Assembly: GCA_910585455.1 (NCBI GenBank)
Contig: CAJUEL010000028.1
Location: forward strand, 1 to 61,955
Length of the DNA: 61,955 nucleotides
Direction of reading: 5' to 3'
Source: an uncultured Eisenbergiella sp.
GTDB taxonomy: Bacteria; Bacillota; Clostridia; Lachnospirales; Lachnospiraceae
Part shown: positions 24,779 through 34,551 of the stretch, piece by piece
How positions within the stretch are numbered: position 1 is the first letter of the stretch
How the letters are laid out: each line of letters starts with the position of its first letter
The notes under the pieces: model-generated
Database searches by the model: none
The model's input: only the letters and a program-made list of their open reading frames with translations
What the model was told of the DNA's origin: nothing
Made by a program: the position numbers and the translations under genes

Positions 24779-26107
24779 TCAATAATGATATCGCTTCCTC
24801 TTGCCCGCCATGAACAGCGCGCTCACGAGCGCTGCCGCCATCTCCGCCACGATCATCGACATCCAGATACCATCGACCGCAAAAAAATACGGAAGGATCA
24901 GCACTGCTGCCGCCTGAAACAAAAGCGTGCGCAAAAACGAAATCAGCGCCGACGTCAGCCCGTCGTTCAACGCCGTAAAAAAGGACGAGCCGAAAATGGC
25001 GATCCCCGCAAATAAAAAGGAAAAGGAATAAATCATAAACCCGCGCAGGGTCATGGAAAGCAGGCCCTGATCATAGCCCACGTAAATCCGGGCGATCGGT
25101 TCTGCCAAAAGTTCTGCAGCGCCAAACATCAAAACCGAAAACACCCCCACAATCCGAAGGCTCTTTTGTAAAAGCCCCTTTAGCTCATCATGATTTCCCG
25201 CCCCGTAATGATAGCTGATCACCGGAGACGCTCCCACGGAATAGCCGATAAACGCGGCAAGGAAAATCATATTGACATACATCAGCACCCCATATGCGGC
25301 GATGCCGTCCTCCCCCGCATACCGGATCAGCTGCACATTATAGAGCATGCTGACAAGGGACATGGAAATGTTGGACATCAGCTCCGAGGAACCGTTTAAA
25401 CAGACCTTCCAGAAGGAATTTGCGTCAAAACGCGCTTTCCCCAGACGCAACAGGCTGGAATTGGGGCATGCAAAATAAACCAGCGGAATGATACCGCCCA
25501 CGCACTGGCTGAACGCCGTCGCTGCCGCCGCTCCCACCAGTCCCAGCTGCATAACTGCCACCAAAAGCCAGTCCAAAACAATATTGGTAAGCCCTGCCGC
25601 AACCGTCACACAAAGTCCCAGCTGGGGCTTTCCGGCCGTGGCAAACAGGCACTGAAATTCATATTGCAAAACGAATGCCGGAATGGCCGCCAGAATGATG
25701 CGCCCATATAGCACGCAATTTTCCAAAAGCTCTCCCTGCGCACCCAAAAGCTGCGCCACCGGGCGCAGAAAAATGAGCCCTGCCGCCATAAGCACCACAC
25801 CGCAGGCGGCGGAGATATAGACAATCATGGAAAAAATCCGGTTCGCTCCATCTGCCTTTCCTTCCCCCAGCGTCTTTGCGATCAGCGCGCCGCCGCCCGT
25901 GCCGAACATGAAGCCCACACAGCCCAGAATCATCAAAAACGGCATGATGAAGTTCACGGCGGCAAAAGGGGCCTTTCCCGCAAAATTGGACACAAAAAAA
26001 CCATCCACCACGCCATATATGGAAGTAAAAATCATCATGACGATGGAGGAAAATGTATACCGCAGCAGTTTTTTGTAACTAAAATGATCTGATAACAAAA
26101 TCTTCAT
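24779..26107 (-). CDS. MATE-family multidrug/Na+ antiporter
   Basis: The 442-residue integral membrane protein has about 12 hydrophobic segments and MATE features (SSIVMMIFTSIYGVVDGFFV near the start, GTGGGALIAKTLGEG, GASPVISYHYGAGN in the second half). It exports cationic compounds using an ion gradient. The ATG at 26107 overlaps the marR stop in an ATGA junction, so the two are translationally coupled. It is probably induced when the MarR protein releases its operators. Confidence 0.92.
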   Translation of the reverse strand: MKILLSDHFSYKKLLRYTFSSIVMMIFTSIYGVVDGFFVSNFAGKAPFAAVNFIMPFLMILGCVGFMFGTGGGALIAKTLGEGKADGANRIFSMIVYISAACGVVLMAAGLIFLRPVAQLLGAQGELLENCVLYGRIILAAIPAFVLQYEFQCLFATAGKPQLGLCVTVAAGLTNIVLDWLLVAVMQLGLVGAAAATAFSQCVGGIIPLVYFACPNSSLLRLGKARFDANSFWKVCLNGSSELMSNISMSLVSMLYNVQLIRYAGEDGIAAYGVLMYVNMIFLAAFIGYSVGASPVISYHYGAGNHDELKGLLQKSLRIVGVFSVLMFGAAELLAEPIARIYVGYDQGLLSMTLRGFMIYSFSFLFAGIAIFGSSFFTALNDGLTSALISFLRTLLFQAAAVLILPYFFAVDGIWMSMIVAEMAAALVSALFMAGKRKRYHY

Positions 26108-26556
26108 ACAATCAGCTCCCCAACCTTTTCTTTGAATGAATGATAATATCTCTGTGTTAATGCAAAATACAGCTCCCGCTCTTTGTCGTTCCACTCTGCA
26201 AACACTTCATTTTCAATCCGGAATATTTTCATGACCGTGTTTTGAGCAAGCTGCTTTCCCTTTTTTGTAAGCACAGCCTCTTTTCTCCTGCTTCCGTCCT
26301 TCTCCGGCCTTAGGCAGAGCACACCCTCTCCCTCCAACCTGCGGAGCGCGGAATTGATCGTCTGCTTGCTGATTCCGGACAGCTTGATGATATCGCTAAG
26401 GCTGCATGCCTCCCCCTGCAGACAGATCGCGTACAAAATCCGCATGGCGCTGTCGGACAGTCCGCATTTCAGTGCCGCCTCATGATACAGACCGTCAATT
26501 TCGCTCGTGAGATAGCTGAATTGCTTCACACCGGCAATTTCTTTTTCCATATGCAC
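26104..26556 (-). CDS. MarR-family transcriptional regulator
   Basis: The 150-residue product has a winged helix with SDIIKLSGISKQTINSALRR and the wing EKDGSRRKEAVLTKKG. It lies first in a two-gene operon with the MATE exporter. Two nearly identical palindromes just upstream are very likely its operators, giving autorepression. Confidence 0.92.
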   Translation of the reverse strand: MHMEKEIAGVKQFSYLTSEIDGLYHEAALKCGLSDSAMRILYAICLQGEACSLSDIIKLSGISKQTINSALRRLEGEGVLCLRPEKDGSRRKEAVLTKKGKQLAQNTVMKIFRIENEVFAEWNDKERELYFALTQRYYHSFKEKVGELIV

Positions 26557-26560
26557 CTCC

Positions 26561-26604
26561 TGGTACGAAATCGTACCAGCCCATTCTAGTACGATTTCGT
26601 ACCA
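26561..26604. promoter_or_regulatory. paired MarR operators
   Basis: TGGTACGAAATCGTACCA (26561-26578) and TAGTACGATTTCGTACCA (26587-26604) are palindromes with centres 26 bases apart, directly upstream of the marR RBS. Shared half-site: GTACGA. Confidence 0.85.
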
Positions 26605-26786
26605 ATGTCAACCCCTGTGTTTGTCCGGTTGACGAATCTGATATGGAATGCTATCATTGTCTACGAAAAGCCTGCCGATTCTGTATTGGAATTCCGGGAT
26701 TTTTAATTATGACAGATTATATGGGAAAAATCATATGGCCCGTAGCAGTTTTCCAAAGCTGATATTTCCAAACGAAAGGTATCTCT

Positions 26787-27461
26787 ATGCATGAAAAACT
26801 TCTGATCGCCGATGATGAAAAAGGCGTCGTGGATATGTTAAAAAGCTATTTTGAAATGCAGTCTTATCAGGTCTATCCTGCATACAGCGGCGAAGCCGCC
26901 CTGTCCCAGGCGGCGCACAATCCAGACCTGGTTTTACTGGATATCAACATGCCCGGCATGGACGGTCTGACCGTCTGCGAAAGGCTCCGGGACCACATTG
27001 CCTGTCCGATTCTGTTTCTGACCGCCCGGATCGAAACCGCCGACAAGATCAAGGGGTTTATGGCCGGTGCGGATGATTATATCGTGAAGCCCTTTGATAT
27101 TGATGAGCTGGGCGCACGGGTCGCAGCGCATTTGCGGCGGGAAAACCGCAAACAGGGACAGTCCGTCCTCCGCTTTTTTTCCGATATGACAATTGATTAT
27201 TCCAGGCGCGAGCTGACGATTGGCGGCGCTCATATTGCGTTATCCAAAAAGGAATTTGATATTGTGGAGCTGCTTTCCGTAAACGCCGGGCAGGTGTTTG
27301 ACCGGGAGCGGATCTATGAGCTGGTATGGGGGCTGGACGGCGACGGCAGCAGCGATACCATTATGGAGCATATCCGGAAAATACGCAGCAAATTTGCCGC
27401 TGTCACACAGCACAGCTATATTGAAACCGTCTGGGGGGTTGGCTACAAATGGATTGGATAA
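26787..27461 (+). CDS. OmpR/PhoB-type response regulator
   Basis: The 224-residue product has a receiver domain with acidic Asp9-Asp10, phospho-acceptor Asp52 (LLDINMPGMDG), Thr79 and Lys101 (YIVKPF), then a winged-helix output domain (SKKEFDIVELLSVNAGQVFD, VWGVGYKW). It overlaps the histidine kinase gene by 13 bases. The nearby ABC exporter at 30.6 kb, beyond a divergent regulator gene, is a plausible target, as in antibiotic-sensing modules. Confidence 0.95.
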   Translation: MHEKLLIADDEKGVVDMLKSYFEMQSYQVYPAYSGEAALSQAAHNPDLVLLDINMPGMDGLTVCERLRDHIACPILFLTARIETADKIKGFMAGADDYIVKPFDIDELGARVAAHLRRENRKQGQSVLRFFSDMTIDYSRRELTIGGAHIALSKKEFDIVELLSVNAGQVFDRERIYELVWGLDGDGSSDTIMEHIRKIRSKFAAVTQHSYIETVWGVGYKWIG

Positions 27462-28624
27462 AGAATATGTCCTTAAAAAAGGCGCTTTTTTCATTGACAT
27501 GCATCAATTTTTTGGCGGCGGCAGCGCTCTCTGCCCTGGCCTTCTTCGGATGCATGGAAGTACACACCGCAATCGGACCATATGGAAAGGCTATGTATGT
27601 TCGCTCCGGGAGCGCCCCTGTCCAAATCGAAAATCCGGCTCCATCCATGCAGGCTGAAATAACCGTTTTTCTGCTTTCCACGCTGCAGTTTCTTCTACCC
27701 ATCCTGTTTTTTGTGATGGCGCTGCTTCTGACAGCTTCCTTATTTTACCGTCAAAAGCTGAAAAAGCCGCTGGAGGTTCTCACAGCCGGCGCTAAGCGCA
27801 TCATGAACCATGATCTGGACTTCACCCTGACCGCCTCTTCGCAGGATGAGCTCGGACAGCTGTGCAACGCCTTCGAAACCATGCGCCGCTCCCTTCTTTT
27901 GAACAATCAGCAGCTATGGCGGCAGGCGGAAGAACGAAAGCGCCTAAACGCCGCCTTTTCCCACGATCTGCGCAATCCGGTCACCGTTTTAAAGGGCTCT
28001 GCAAAGCTGGCACGGCAATCTGTCATAAGCGGACAGACCGATCCCGCCGCGCTTTTAGAGCATCTGACCCGTATCGAACAGTATACGGACCGTATTGCCC
28101 GTTACGTGGAAACCATGAGCAGCGTGCAGCGCCTGGAACAGCTGCAGCCTCAAAAATTGTCCATCCCATTTAGGACTCTGTCCGATGAGCTGGAACAATC
28201 CCTGCTGTTTGCGGCACAGGATTTTCAAAAGCAGCTCCTTTTCTCTACAGCCGGACAGGACTCTGCCCTCATGCTGGACAAAAGCATGCTGTTTGAGATC
28301 GCTGAAAATCTCACGGCAAACGCGCTGCGTTTTGCCAGAAAGACCGTTTCGGTAACGCTCTTTCTGCAATCCGGCTGCCTGACGCTCACCGTAGAAGACG
28401 ACGGCGACGGCTTTGGACCGGAACAGTTAAAAAACGGCATACAGCCCTTCTCCAAAGGAACAGAGGAATCAGAGCATTTCGGCATGGGTCTTTACCTTTG
28501 CAGTCTCCTGTGTGAAAAGCACGGCGGCACACTGCAGATCAAAAACGGCACGGCAGGCGCTATCTCCTGCGCCACGATCTCCTGCATTCCTGCAGCGGGG
28601 CGCGATGCTGCCCGAACAAAGTGA
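27449..28624 (+). CDS. sensor histidine kinase
   Basis: The 391-residue protein has two membrane helices (about 11-35 and 72-98) around a short extracytoplasmic loop, a HAMP-like region (100-150), the HisKA box with His172 (FSHDLRNPV) and an ATPase domain with NALRFARK (N box), EDDGDGFG (G1) and GMGLYLCSLLCEKHGG (G2). It would phosphorylate the upstream response regulator. The last eight or so residues (GRDAARTK) are encoded inside a degenerate copy of the palindromic repeat, so the original C-terminus was probably replaced. Confidence 0.95.
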   Translation: MDWIKNMSLKKALFSLTCINFLAAAALSALAFFGCMEVHTAIGPYGKAMYVRSGSAPVQIENPAPSMQAEITVFLLSTLQFLLPILFFVMALLLTASLFYRQKLKKPLEVLTAGAKRIMNHDLDFTLTASSQDELGQLCNAFETMRRSLLLNNQQLWRQAEERKRLNAAFSHDLRNPVTVLKGSAKLARQSVISGQTDPAALLEHLTRIEQYTDRIARYVETMSSVQRLEQLQPQKLSIPFRTLSDELEQSLLFAAQDFQKQLLFSTAGQDSALMLDKSMLFEIAENLTANALRFARKTVSVTLFLQSGCLTLTVEDDGDGFGPEQLKNGIQPFSKGTEESEHFGMGLYLCSLLCEKHGGTLQIKNGTAGAISCATISCIPAAGRDAARTK

Positions 28625-28700
28625 GTTTATTGCGCCCTGTAGCGTCCCTGGAATGCGCCGCCGGTTCGCCGGAATTGTCCGCTTTAGAGAACGTCATGTG
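28593..28700. repeat. degenerate half-copy of the large palindrome family (copy D)
   Basis: The stretch reads GGGGCGCGATGCTGCCCGAA, then AGTGAGTTTATTGCGCCCTG and later GGAATTGTCCGCTTTAGAGA, matching the core and one inner arm of copies A and B with scattered changes. The opposite arm is absent. It overlaps the 3' end of the histidine kinase gene. The remaining gap to 28853 holds no gene. Confidence 0.65.
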
Positions 28701-28852
28701 AACGCGCCGCTCCCTACACCGCGCCGGGAAAGCACGCCTTAACCGCCGGCACAGCCCCTGCTGTCTGGTTGTAATTAAGTTGTATGTTTTACCTTCTGTT
28801 TTTTGTAAAAAAGTTGGACATCGCAGTGTTTAAAACATCATTCAAAGATTTA

Positions 28853-30313
28853 TTACCCGCCATATACTTTCCAGACTCCGTTCTTTTTTGCACCCTCGCG
28901 ATAAATTACTTTGTTCTCAACCAATTTTTTCATGATGCGCTGAACCTTCGCTCTGGAGAAGCCTGCCTTTTGGACAATTTCCATCTGGCTTGCCTTTGGA
29001 GACAATCTGATCATTTCAACAATAATTTGTTCATCGTCATTTAAAGCCTCATTTAAAGCCTCATTTAAAGCCTCATTTGAAACTTTATTTCTATGGGCGG
29101 TTCTCTCATCAATATTGTTCCGCAGAATCAGTTTCACCGTGTTAGGAGTCTCGATATATTCCGGCTCTGGCAGGTCTGCCTCCGCCATATCCGAATAAAT
29201 CTTCTTTACACCCTCATTCAGTTCACGCACCCACTCAAATTCAGTCATCACTCTTGAAATGGTTTTGTTCCGTGAAAAACGTGTGTATGAAATATTATCC
29301 GCCGTCACAATATCCGGGAACCGCCCAGGGCTCTCTATCTCCAGTCTGTCATCAAACATGCTGATCTTGATAAACTGCCCGGACGCAGCATAGTCGCGGT
29401 GGGCCACTGCATTTATGATCCCTTCGACCCACGGGAACTCCGGCAGTTCCGGGCTTTCCACAAACCGCCCACTGCCATGCTCCTGACGGGTAAAGACTCT
29501 CAACTGATCTGTAATATATGCTTTCGCGGCATCGACCAATCGCAAAATCGGCTCATCAATGCTTTTATCCTTCACAACATTGTAATTGGCTCCCACTTGC
29601 ATTTCCCGGCCATCAATGCGAATAAAACGAACGCGGCAATTCATATTAAACTTCATGATATTATTGGCAAACAGAAGCACTGCTGCATTTGTCAGATATT
29701 CATCACCGCCTCTCTTCCGTATAAAACCTCTGGCAGCCAAAACCTGATGTGTCTCTACTTTTTCTGCTCCAATGCGTTTCTTATAGGCATTTATCAGCTC
29801 TTCATCCAGATCTTCGATTGCAGCATACTGATTAATTTCATCCTCAAAATGACGGGATCCCTTCGCATATTCCAGATTTCGCAGATTCTCTCCCAACATC
29901 TCTTTGGACTTATCGCCAATACGTAAATATGTTCGGTCACTCGATGTACGAATCACCTGATCAATACTGGGTTCAATATGAAGCAATAATACCCGATCAG
30001 ACTTCCCGTTTTCATTCGTGATATCAATGAATTCCTCTCTATATCGCGGCATCGGCCTACAGCACTCTTTAGGCGCATTGATGAATTCATAGATTTTTTC
30101 ATTTCCGCAGGAATTGATACCTTCCAGCGTCCGCTTCTTATCGCTGATACCGATTACTAATGTTCCGCCATCCGCATTCGCAAAAGCAGAAATATGAGAT
30201 GCCAGCTCCGCAACACGGATCTGCCCGGATTTTCTGTCAAAATATTTATTCTCATGTTCCGTCTGCATATATTCCAGTGTAAGCAGCGGATTGATCCTGG
30301 AACCAACGTCCAT
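28853..30313 (-). CDS. AlbA_2 (Schlafen-like) domain regulator with C-terminal ATPase-like and winged-helix regions
   Basis: The 486-residue protein has an N-terminal AlbA_2 domain (about 17-145: ENKYFDRKSGQIRVAELASH, ISAFANADGGTLVIGISD), a GHKL-like middle (INAVAHRDYAASGQFIKIS, then DDRLEIESPGRFPD) and a C-terminal helix-turn-helix (KASQMEIVQKAGFSRAKVQR). Such COG2865 proteins are putative regulators of unknown ligand. A strong GGAGGTGAGG precedes the ATG at 30313; an in-frame ATG at 30268 is less likely. It separates the two-component genes from an ABC exporter. It carries a tandem repeat near the C-terminus. Confidence 0.85.
   Translation of the reverse strand: MDVGSRINPLLTLEYMQTEHENKYFDRKSGQIRVAELASHISAFANADGGTLVIGISDKKRTLEGINSCGNEKIYEFINAPKECCRPMPRYREEFIDITNENGKSDRVLLLHIEPSIDQVIRTSSDRTYLRIGDKSKEMLGENLRNLEYAKGSRHFEDEINQYAAIEDLDEELINAYKKRIGAEKVETHQVLAARGFIRKRGGDEYLTNAAVLLFANNIMKFNMNCRVRFIRIDGREMQVGANYNVVKDKSIDEPILRLVDAAKAYITDQLRVFTRQEHGSGRFVESPELPEFPWVEGIINAVAHRDYAASGQFIKISMFDDRLEIESPGRFPDIVTADNISYTRFSRNKTISRVMTEFEWVRELNEGVKKIYSDMAEADLPEPEYIETPNTVKLILRNNIDERTAHRNKVSNEALNEALNEALNDDEQIIVEMIRLSPKASQMEIVQKAGFSRAKVQRIMKKLVENKVIYREGAKKNGVWKVYGG
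29039..29083 (-). repeat. 12-bp tandem repeat inside the AlbA_2 gene
   Basis: AAAGCCTCATTT is repeated about 3.5 times, encoding NEAL repeats (NEALNEALNEALN). Copy number changes would stay in frame and only lengthen a linker before the winged helix. Confidence 0.85.
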
Positions 30314-30611
30314 AAGAACACCTCACCTCCTGCATAAAGTACTCTCGGAAACTCGCAGCCCTTGAAAACACTACGTTTCCAAAGCATTTTTTCCTGTGAG
30401 TAAATATAAGAGAAGCATATCACGTAAAAGTGTGTTTTTCAATTCAAGAATGCACTTTGAACTACAAATTATTCCCCTTAAGTAAATCAATTCCCTCATA
30501 CCCATTCTGCGGAAACCCAAAACATACATCCATATTTTATAAATCTTGAGCGTTTTTTGAGATTTTTCTTTTATACTCTCCTCAGTACAAAGAGAAAGGA
30601 GAGTATTTTTT

Positions 30612-31289
30612 ATGAACATCGAAGCAAAAGAACTATCCAAAATCTATGGCGCCAGGGAAAACCGGGTGGTGGCGCTGGACAAAGCCAGTCTGACCATTTC
30701 AGAAAATGACTTCATTTCCATCATGGGACCCTCCGGCAGCGGCAAAAGCACCCTGCTGCATCTGCTGTCCGGGCTGGATCATCCCACGCAGGGCAGCCTG
30801 ACCTATGATGGCAGGGACATATACAGCCTTTCGGACAAGGCGCTTTCTGCATTCCGCCGTCAGCGTATCGGCTTTATTTTCCAGCAGTTCAACCTGCTGC
30901 CCGTGCTGACCGCGCGGGAAAATATCATCATGCCCCTGCTGTTGGACAAAAAACAGCCTGATGAAGCATATTTGAAGCAGCTTACGGATCTGCTGGGCAT
31001 CAGCGGACGGCTGACCCATCTGCCCCATGCGCTTTCCGGCGGTCAGCAACAGCGCGTCGCCATCGCAAGAGCCCTGATCGCCCGGCCCGATGTGGTGTTT
31101 GCCGATGAACCGACCGGCAATCTTGACAGCAAAAGCGGCGGCGAGGTCATGGAAATGCTCGGAAGCATTCCCAAAAAGCTGGGCAGGGCGCTGGTGGTGA
31201 TCACCCACGACAGCAGGGTCGCCCAAATGGCAGACCGCCAGTTTACGATTGTGGACGGCACGCTTTCGGAGGTAAAAGTTTGGAAATAA
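30612..31289 (+). CDS. ABC transporter ATPase, LolD/MacB type
   Basis: The 225-residue product has Walker A GPSGSGKST (39-47), the Q-loop QQFNLLPVL, signature LSGGQQQRVA (141-150), Walker B VVFADEPTGNLD and the switch His in ITHDS. It pairs with the FtsX-type permease 53 bases downstream. Systems of this type expel antimicrobial peptides or other amphipathic compounds. AAAGGAGAG precedes the start. Confidence 0.94.
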   Translation: MNIEAKELSKIYGARENRVVALDKASLTISENDFISIMGPSGSGKSTLLHLLSGLDHPTQGSLTYDGRDIYSLSDKALSAFRRQRIGFIFQQFNLLPVLTARENIIMPLLLDKKQPDEAYLKQLTDLLGISGRLTHLPHALSGGQQQRVAIARALIARPDVVFADEPTGNLDSKSGGEVMEMLGSIPKKLGRALVVITHDSRVAQMADRQFTIVDGTLSEVKVWK

Positions 31290-31342
31290 ATTTCCAAGCT
31301 ATTGATTGGTATGTGCGCTAAAGCGCACAAGGAGGTATAAAA

Positions 31343-33835
31343 ATGAAATCCTGGACTACACTCGCGTATAAAGAATTGAAGGAACAAAAAATCACGGCAA
31401 TTCTCATATGGATCGCCATCCTGATGTCCACGATTATGACTACGGTGATCGGACAATCCATCGGTATTTTACAGTCCATGCGCATCGGGCAGGCTGCAGG
31501 TCTCAACGGAAACCGCTATGCCACCTTTCACCAGCTAAGCAGGGAACAGGCCCTGCAGCTGCATGCGGATGACCGCCTCTATGATGTGGGCGATATCGTG
31601 AATGTGGGCGCAACGGATCTGGGAAACAGCAGCCTGCGGTTGTATCTGCGGGAATATCATGACCGGGCGCTGGACATGTACCCGTCCGTGCAAAAGCTGA
31701 AGGAGGGAAGCATGCCGCAACGCCCCTGCGAAATCGCGCTGCCACAGGATGCCCTCCAATATCTGGCGCCGGACGCCGTCATAGGCGATACGATCCAGCT
31801 TGCGCTGGAAACCTCCCTGATGGACGGCTCTCTTCCTTCCTGTTCCTGGTCTGCCTCCTTTGTGCTGACCGGCATTCTGGAAAACAGCTATCTGGGATAT
31901 GCTACCGGCACCGTAGAGGGCATCGCCGGAGAGGGGACCGGCCAGGCGCTTTTGCCGGAAGAATATCTGCTTTACGAGACTGACTTTAAAACCCACAGCA
32001 AAGCGGATTTTCAAAGCATCGTCCATGAGCTTTCCGCCTCCCTTGGGGAGGATGACAGGTATATCCAGTATAACTGGATTTTGCTGGATGCCCTGGGCAT
32101 TTCCTACGATAAGAAAGAAAACGCCGAAAATGCTGCCGGCTTTTCTTACATGACCGTCGCATGTATTCTGGTTGGTATACTGATTTTGCTCGCCGCCGGA
32201 CTGGTTATTTACAACATTTTAAAAATTTCCGTCACCAGGCGCATCAAAGAATATGGCGTTCTGCGCGCCATCGGCGGAGAGCGGGGACAGATTTACCGCC
32301 TGATTTTACTGCAGCTTTTCATCCTGTGTGGCGCGGGCATTCCGGCCGGCATGCTGCTTGGCATGCTCTCCTCCAAAGCCGCTTTGCACGCGGCATCCGG
32401 CTTTTTTTCCCCACAGATATTCATGGCAAACAGCGTTTCCCAGATGCGTGACGCCATTGATGTAGCTGCTTCCCCAAAACTTCCCCTGCTTTTTGCAAGC
32501 GCTGCCGTCACACTGCTGTTTTCTTTCCTCGCGGCATTTCCTGCTGTCCGTTATGCCTCCCGGGTCTCTCCCGTTGTCGCCATGCTTGGAACCGCAGGCA
32601 GATATGACGGAAACCTCAAAAGGCGCGGTAAGAAACATAAAAAAATCCGCAATTTTGAAGCCTGGTACGCCCGGCTCAACCTAAAACGCGGGCGCAGCAG
32701 GACCTGCATCACCATTTTATCGCTGACAATGAGCATCACCGTGTTCATCGCCCTGCAGGGCTTCACCAATCTGCTGGATGCGAGCCAATCCGTGCAGGAC
32801 ATGTATGTAGGCGACTACGCAATCACAAACGAAACCACGGGGATTCCCGCGGATGCGGTACAGGCCCTTTCGTCCCATCCCGGAGTGGAAACCCTGTTTA
32901 CCAGCAGACTTGCCGTCTTTCATCCGGGCGCCGGTGACAGGCCGCCCTTTGAAACGGATTTAAACGTGCAGCCCTATGAAACGCTGCAGTTGGCCAGTCT
33001 GGACGATACCCGTCTGCTTTCATACGCCTCTAACCTGTCCAAACAGGACAAACAGGCCCTGTTGGACGGAAGCGGGTGCCTCATTCAGAATCCGATCGCC
33101 GCTTCCTACGGGGACACTCCCGTCCAATGGACCAGCCTTGCGCCGGGGGACACGATCCACATCAACGATCAGCCCCTGCGCGTGATCGCTTTGTCAGCCG
33201 GCCCTGTGGAAATCGGAAACGACGGTTTTGCAAACGGCATACAGATCATCACCAATCATGATATCTGGCGCTCTGTCATGGGAAATGACAATGAGGCGGA
33301 GGTTTACCCTGCGCTTACGCAGGATGCGGATGTCGCAGGCTTCGAAGACTGGCTGGAAAACTGGTGTGACAGCCTGCCGGGCACACATTGGCTTTCTTAT
33401 CAGCAATCCTTCGCAGAAATGTCAGAAAGCTTTGAACAAATCCGGATGCTGTGCTGGGCGCTCATCCTCTTTGTGGGCATGATCGGCGTTCTCAACATCA
33501 TCAATACCGTTTACACAAACATCCACACCCGCATTGCCGAAATCGGTATGCAGAGGGCAATCGGCATGAGCGCGGCAGGTCTGTATCAAACCTTTCTCTG
33601 GGAGGGCGCCTATTACGGCATCTATGCCTCCCTCATCGGCGCCGTGTCCGGATATATCTGCTGCATGTTCACGGGCGCTGCCAGAACGGACGCGCTGGGG
33701 CTCGTTCCGGTTCCCTTTGTTTCGATCGCCGAAGCCTCTGTCATTTCCGTTGCGGCCTGCCTGCTGGCAACAATCATTCCGCTGCGCGCGATTGCAAAAA
33801 TGAATATCGTGGAATCGATTGAAACCGTAGAATAA
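31343..33835 (+). CDS. FtsX/MacB-type ABC permease
   Basis: The 830-residue protein has an N-terminal membrane helix (ITAILIWIAILMSTIMTTVI), a large extracytoplasmic region, a first FtsX domain (about 265-410), a second N-terminal helix and extracytoplasmic region (about 455-690), and a second FtsX domain near the C-terminus (about 700-825), so the unit is duplicated. With the adjacent ATPase it forms a mechanotransmission-type exporter. AAGGAGGT precedes the ATG. It ends at a strong terminator. Confidence 0.92.
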   Translation: MKSWTTLAYKELKEQKITAILIWIAILMSTIMTTVIGQSIGILQSMRIGQAAGLNGNRYATFHQLSREQALQLHADDRLYDVGDIVNVGATDLGNSSLRLYLREYHDRALDMYPSVQKLKEGSMPQRPCEIALPQDALQYLAPDAVIGDTIQLALETSLMDGSLPSCSWSASFVLTGILENSYLGYATGTVEGIAGEGTGQALLPEEYLLYETDFKTHSKADFQSIVHELSASLGEDDRYIQYNWILLDALGISYDKKENAENAAGFSYMTVACILVGILILLAAGLVIYNILKISVTRRIKEYGVLRAIGGERGQIYRLILLQLFILCGAGIPAGMLLGMLSSKAALHAASGFFSPQIFMANSVSQMRDAIDVAASPKLPLLFASAAVTLLFSFLAAFPAVRYASRVSPVVAMLGTAGRYDGNLKRRGKKHKKIRNFEAWYARLNLKRGRSRTCITILSLTMSITVFIALQGFTNLLDASQSVQDMYVGDYAITNETTGIPADAVQALSSHPGVETLFTSRLAVFHPGAGDRPPFETDLNVQPYETLQLASLDDTRLLSYASNLSKQDKQALLDGSGCLIQNPIAASYGDTPVQWTSLAPGDTIHINDQPLRVIALSAGPVEIGNDGFANGIQIITNHDIWRSVMGNDNEAEVYPALTQDADVAGFEDWLENWCDSLPGTHWLSYQQSFAEMSESFEQIRMLCWALILFVGMIGVLNIINTVYTNIHTRIAEIGMQRAIGMSAAGLYQTFLWEGAYYGIYASLIGAVSGYICCMFTGAARTDALGLVPVPFVSIAEASVISVAACLLATIIPLRAIAKMNIVESIETVE

Positions 33836-33861
33836 AGTCAACGCCTGCGCACAAAAAAACT

Positions 33862-33903
33862 GCGATGCGCCTTTTTCACAGGCGCATCGCACAGTTTTTT
33901 TGA
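33862..33903. terminator. bidirectional terminator
   Basis: GCGATGCGCC (33862-33871) pairs with GGCGCATCGC (33881-33890), extended by ACTG/CAGT and flanked by A- and T-runs. It contains the last codons of the convergent ClbS/DfsB gene. Confidence 0.88.
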
Positions 33904-34421
33904 TGCGCTTTGATTTTTTTGATCGCCCAGGCATAGTGGCTCGATGTATTGCTGACAAAATAAGAGCCCAGCGTGCTGCTTCCAACCCATTTGAACACGC
34001 CTTTTGTAAACAGCTCTTCCTCCGACAACGCTTCCGCCAGCTTCATCACCTCCCGATGTGACGTATCCAGCATTTTCTTCGCTTCTTCCTCGGAGGTTTT
34101 CTGGTGCTTTTTCCAGAATTCCATGTTCATGGTTCCATAGGTCCTCCAGTTATAAGGCTGGGGCAAAAAAGGCCTGTCCTCTCCGTTTTGATTCGCCCGG
34201 ACCCAGTTCAGCAAAAGCTGATGCCACTCATAGAGGTGAATATAAATATCCCTGATGTTTTTATCCCTTTTCCAGTGCGCCTCCATCTTTTTTGGGTTCC
34301 CGGAAAAATCAAAGCTATTCTCCCGTTCCTTTTGTGCCAATCCGGAAATGAGAGCGTTTAAGCTTTCATAATTTTCCTCCGCTGCGGTAAGCAGCTCTGC
34401 TTTTGTGGTTGGTCTGCCCAT
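33876..34421 (-). CDS. ClbS/DfsB-family four-helix protein
   Basis: The 181-residue product starts MGRPTTKAELLTAAEENYE and contains HLYEWHQLLLNWV and SHYAWAIKKIKAH, typical of the ClbS/DfsB family (a DinB-like helical bundle). The family includes the colibactin resistance hydrolase ClbS, but most members have unknown roles. The ATG at 34421 has GGAGAAA upstream; the longer frame to 34586 shows no homology. The stop lies inside the shared terminator. Confidence 0.85.
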   Translation of the reverse strand: MGRPTTKAELLTAAEENYESLNALISGLAQKERENSFDFSGNPKKMEAHWKRDKNIRDIYIHLYEWHQLLLNWVRANQNGEDRPFLPQPYNWRTYGTMNMEFWKKHQKTSEEEAKKMLDTSHREVMKLAEALSEEELFTKGVFKWVGSSTLGSYFVSNTSSHYAWAIKKIKAHQKNCAMRL

Positions 34422-34508
34422 ATTTTTCTCCTGTCCTGTATGCTGCCTTTTGCGCCGGTTCATCCAATCATGATCACCTGCGCCTGTTACCAAAAAAAAG
34501 CTTATCAC

Positions 34509-34541
34509 AAAAACCCTGACATCCTGCGTCAGGGTTTTTTT
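34509..34541. terminator. bidirectional terminator
   Basis: AAAAACCCTGAC (34509-34520) is exactly complementary to GTCAGGGTTTTT (34528-34539), just downstream of the minus-strand WYL gene. Confidence 0.88.
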
Positions 34542-34551
34542 ATATAACATT

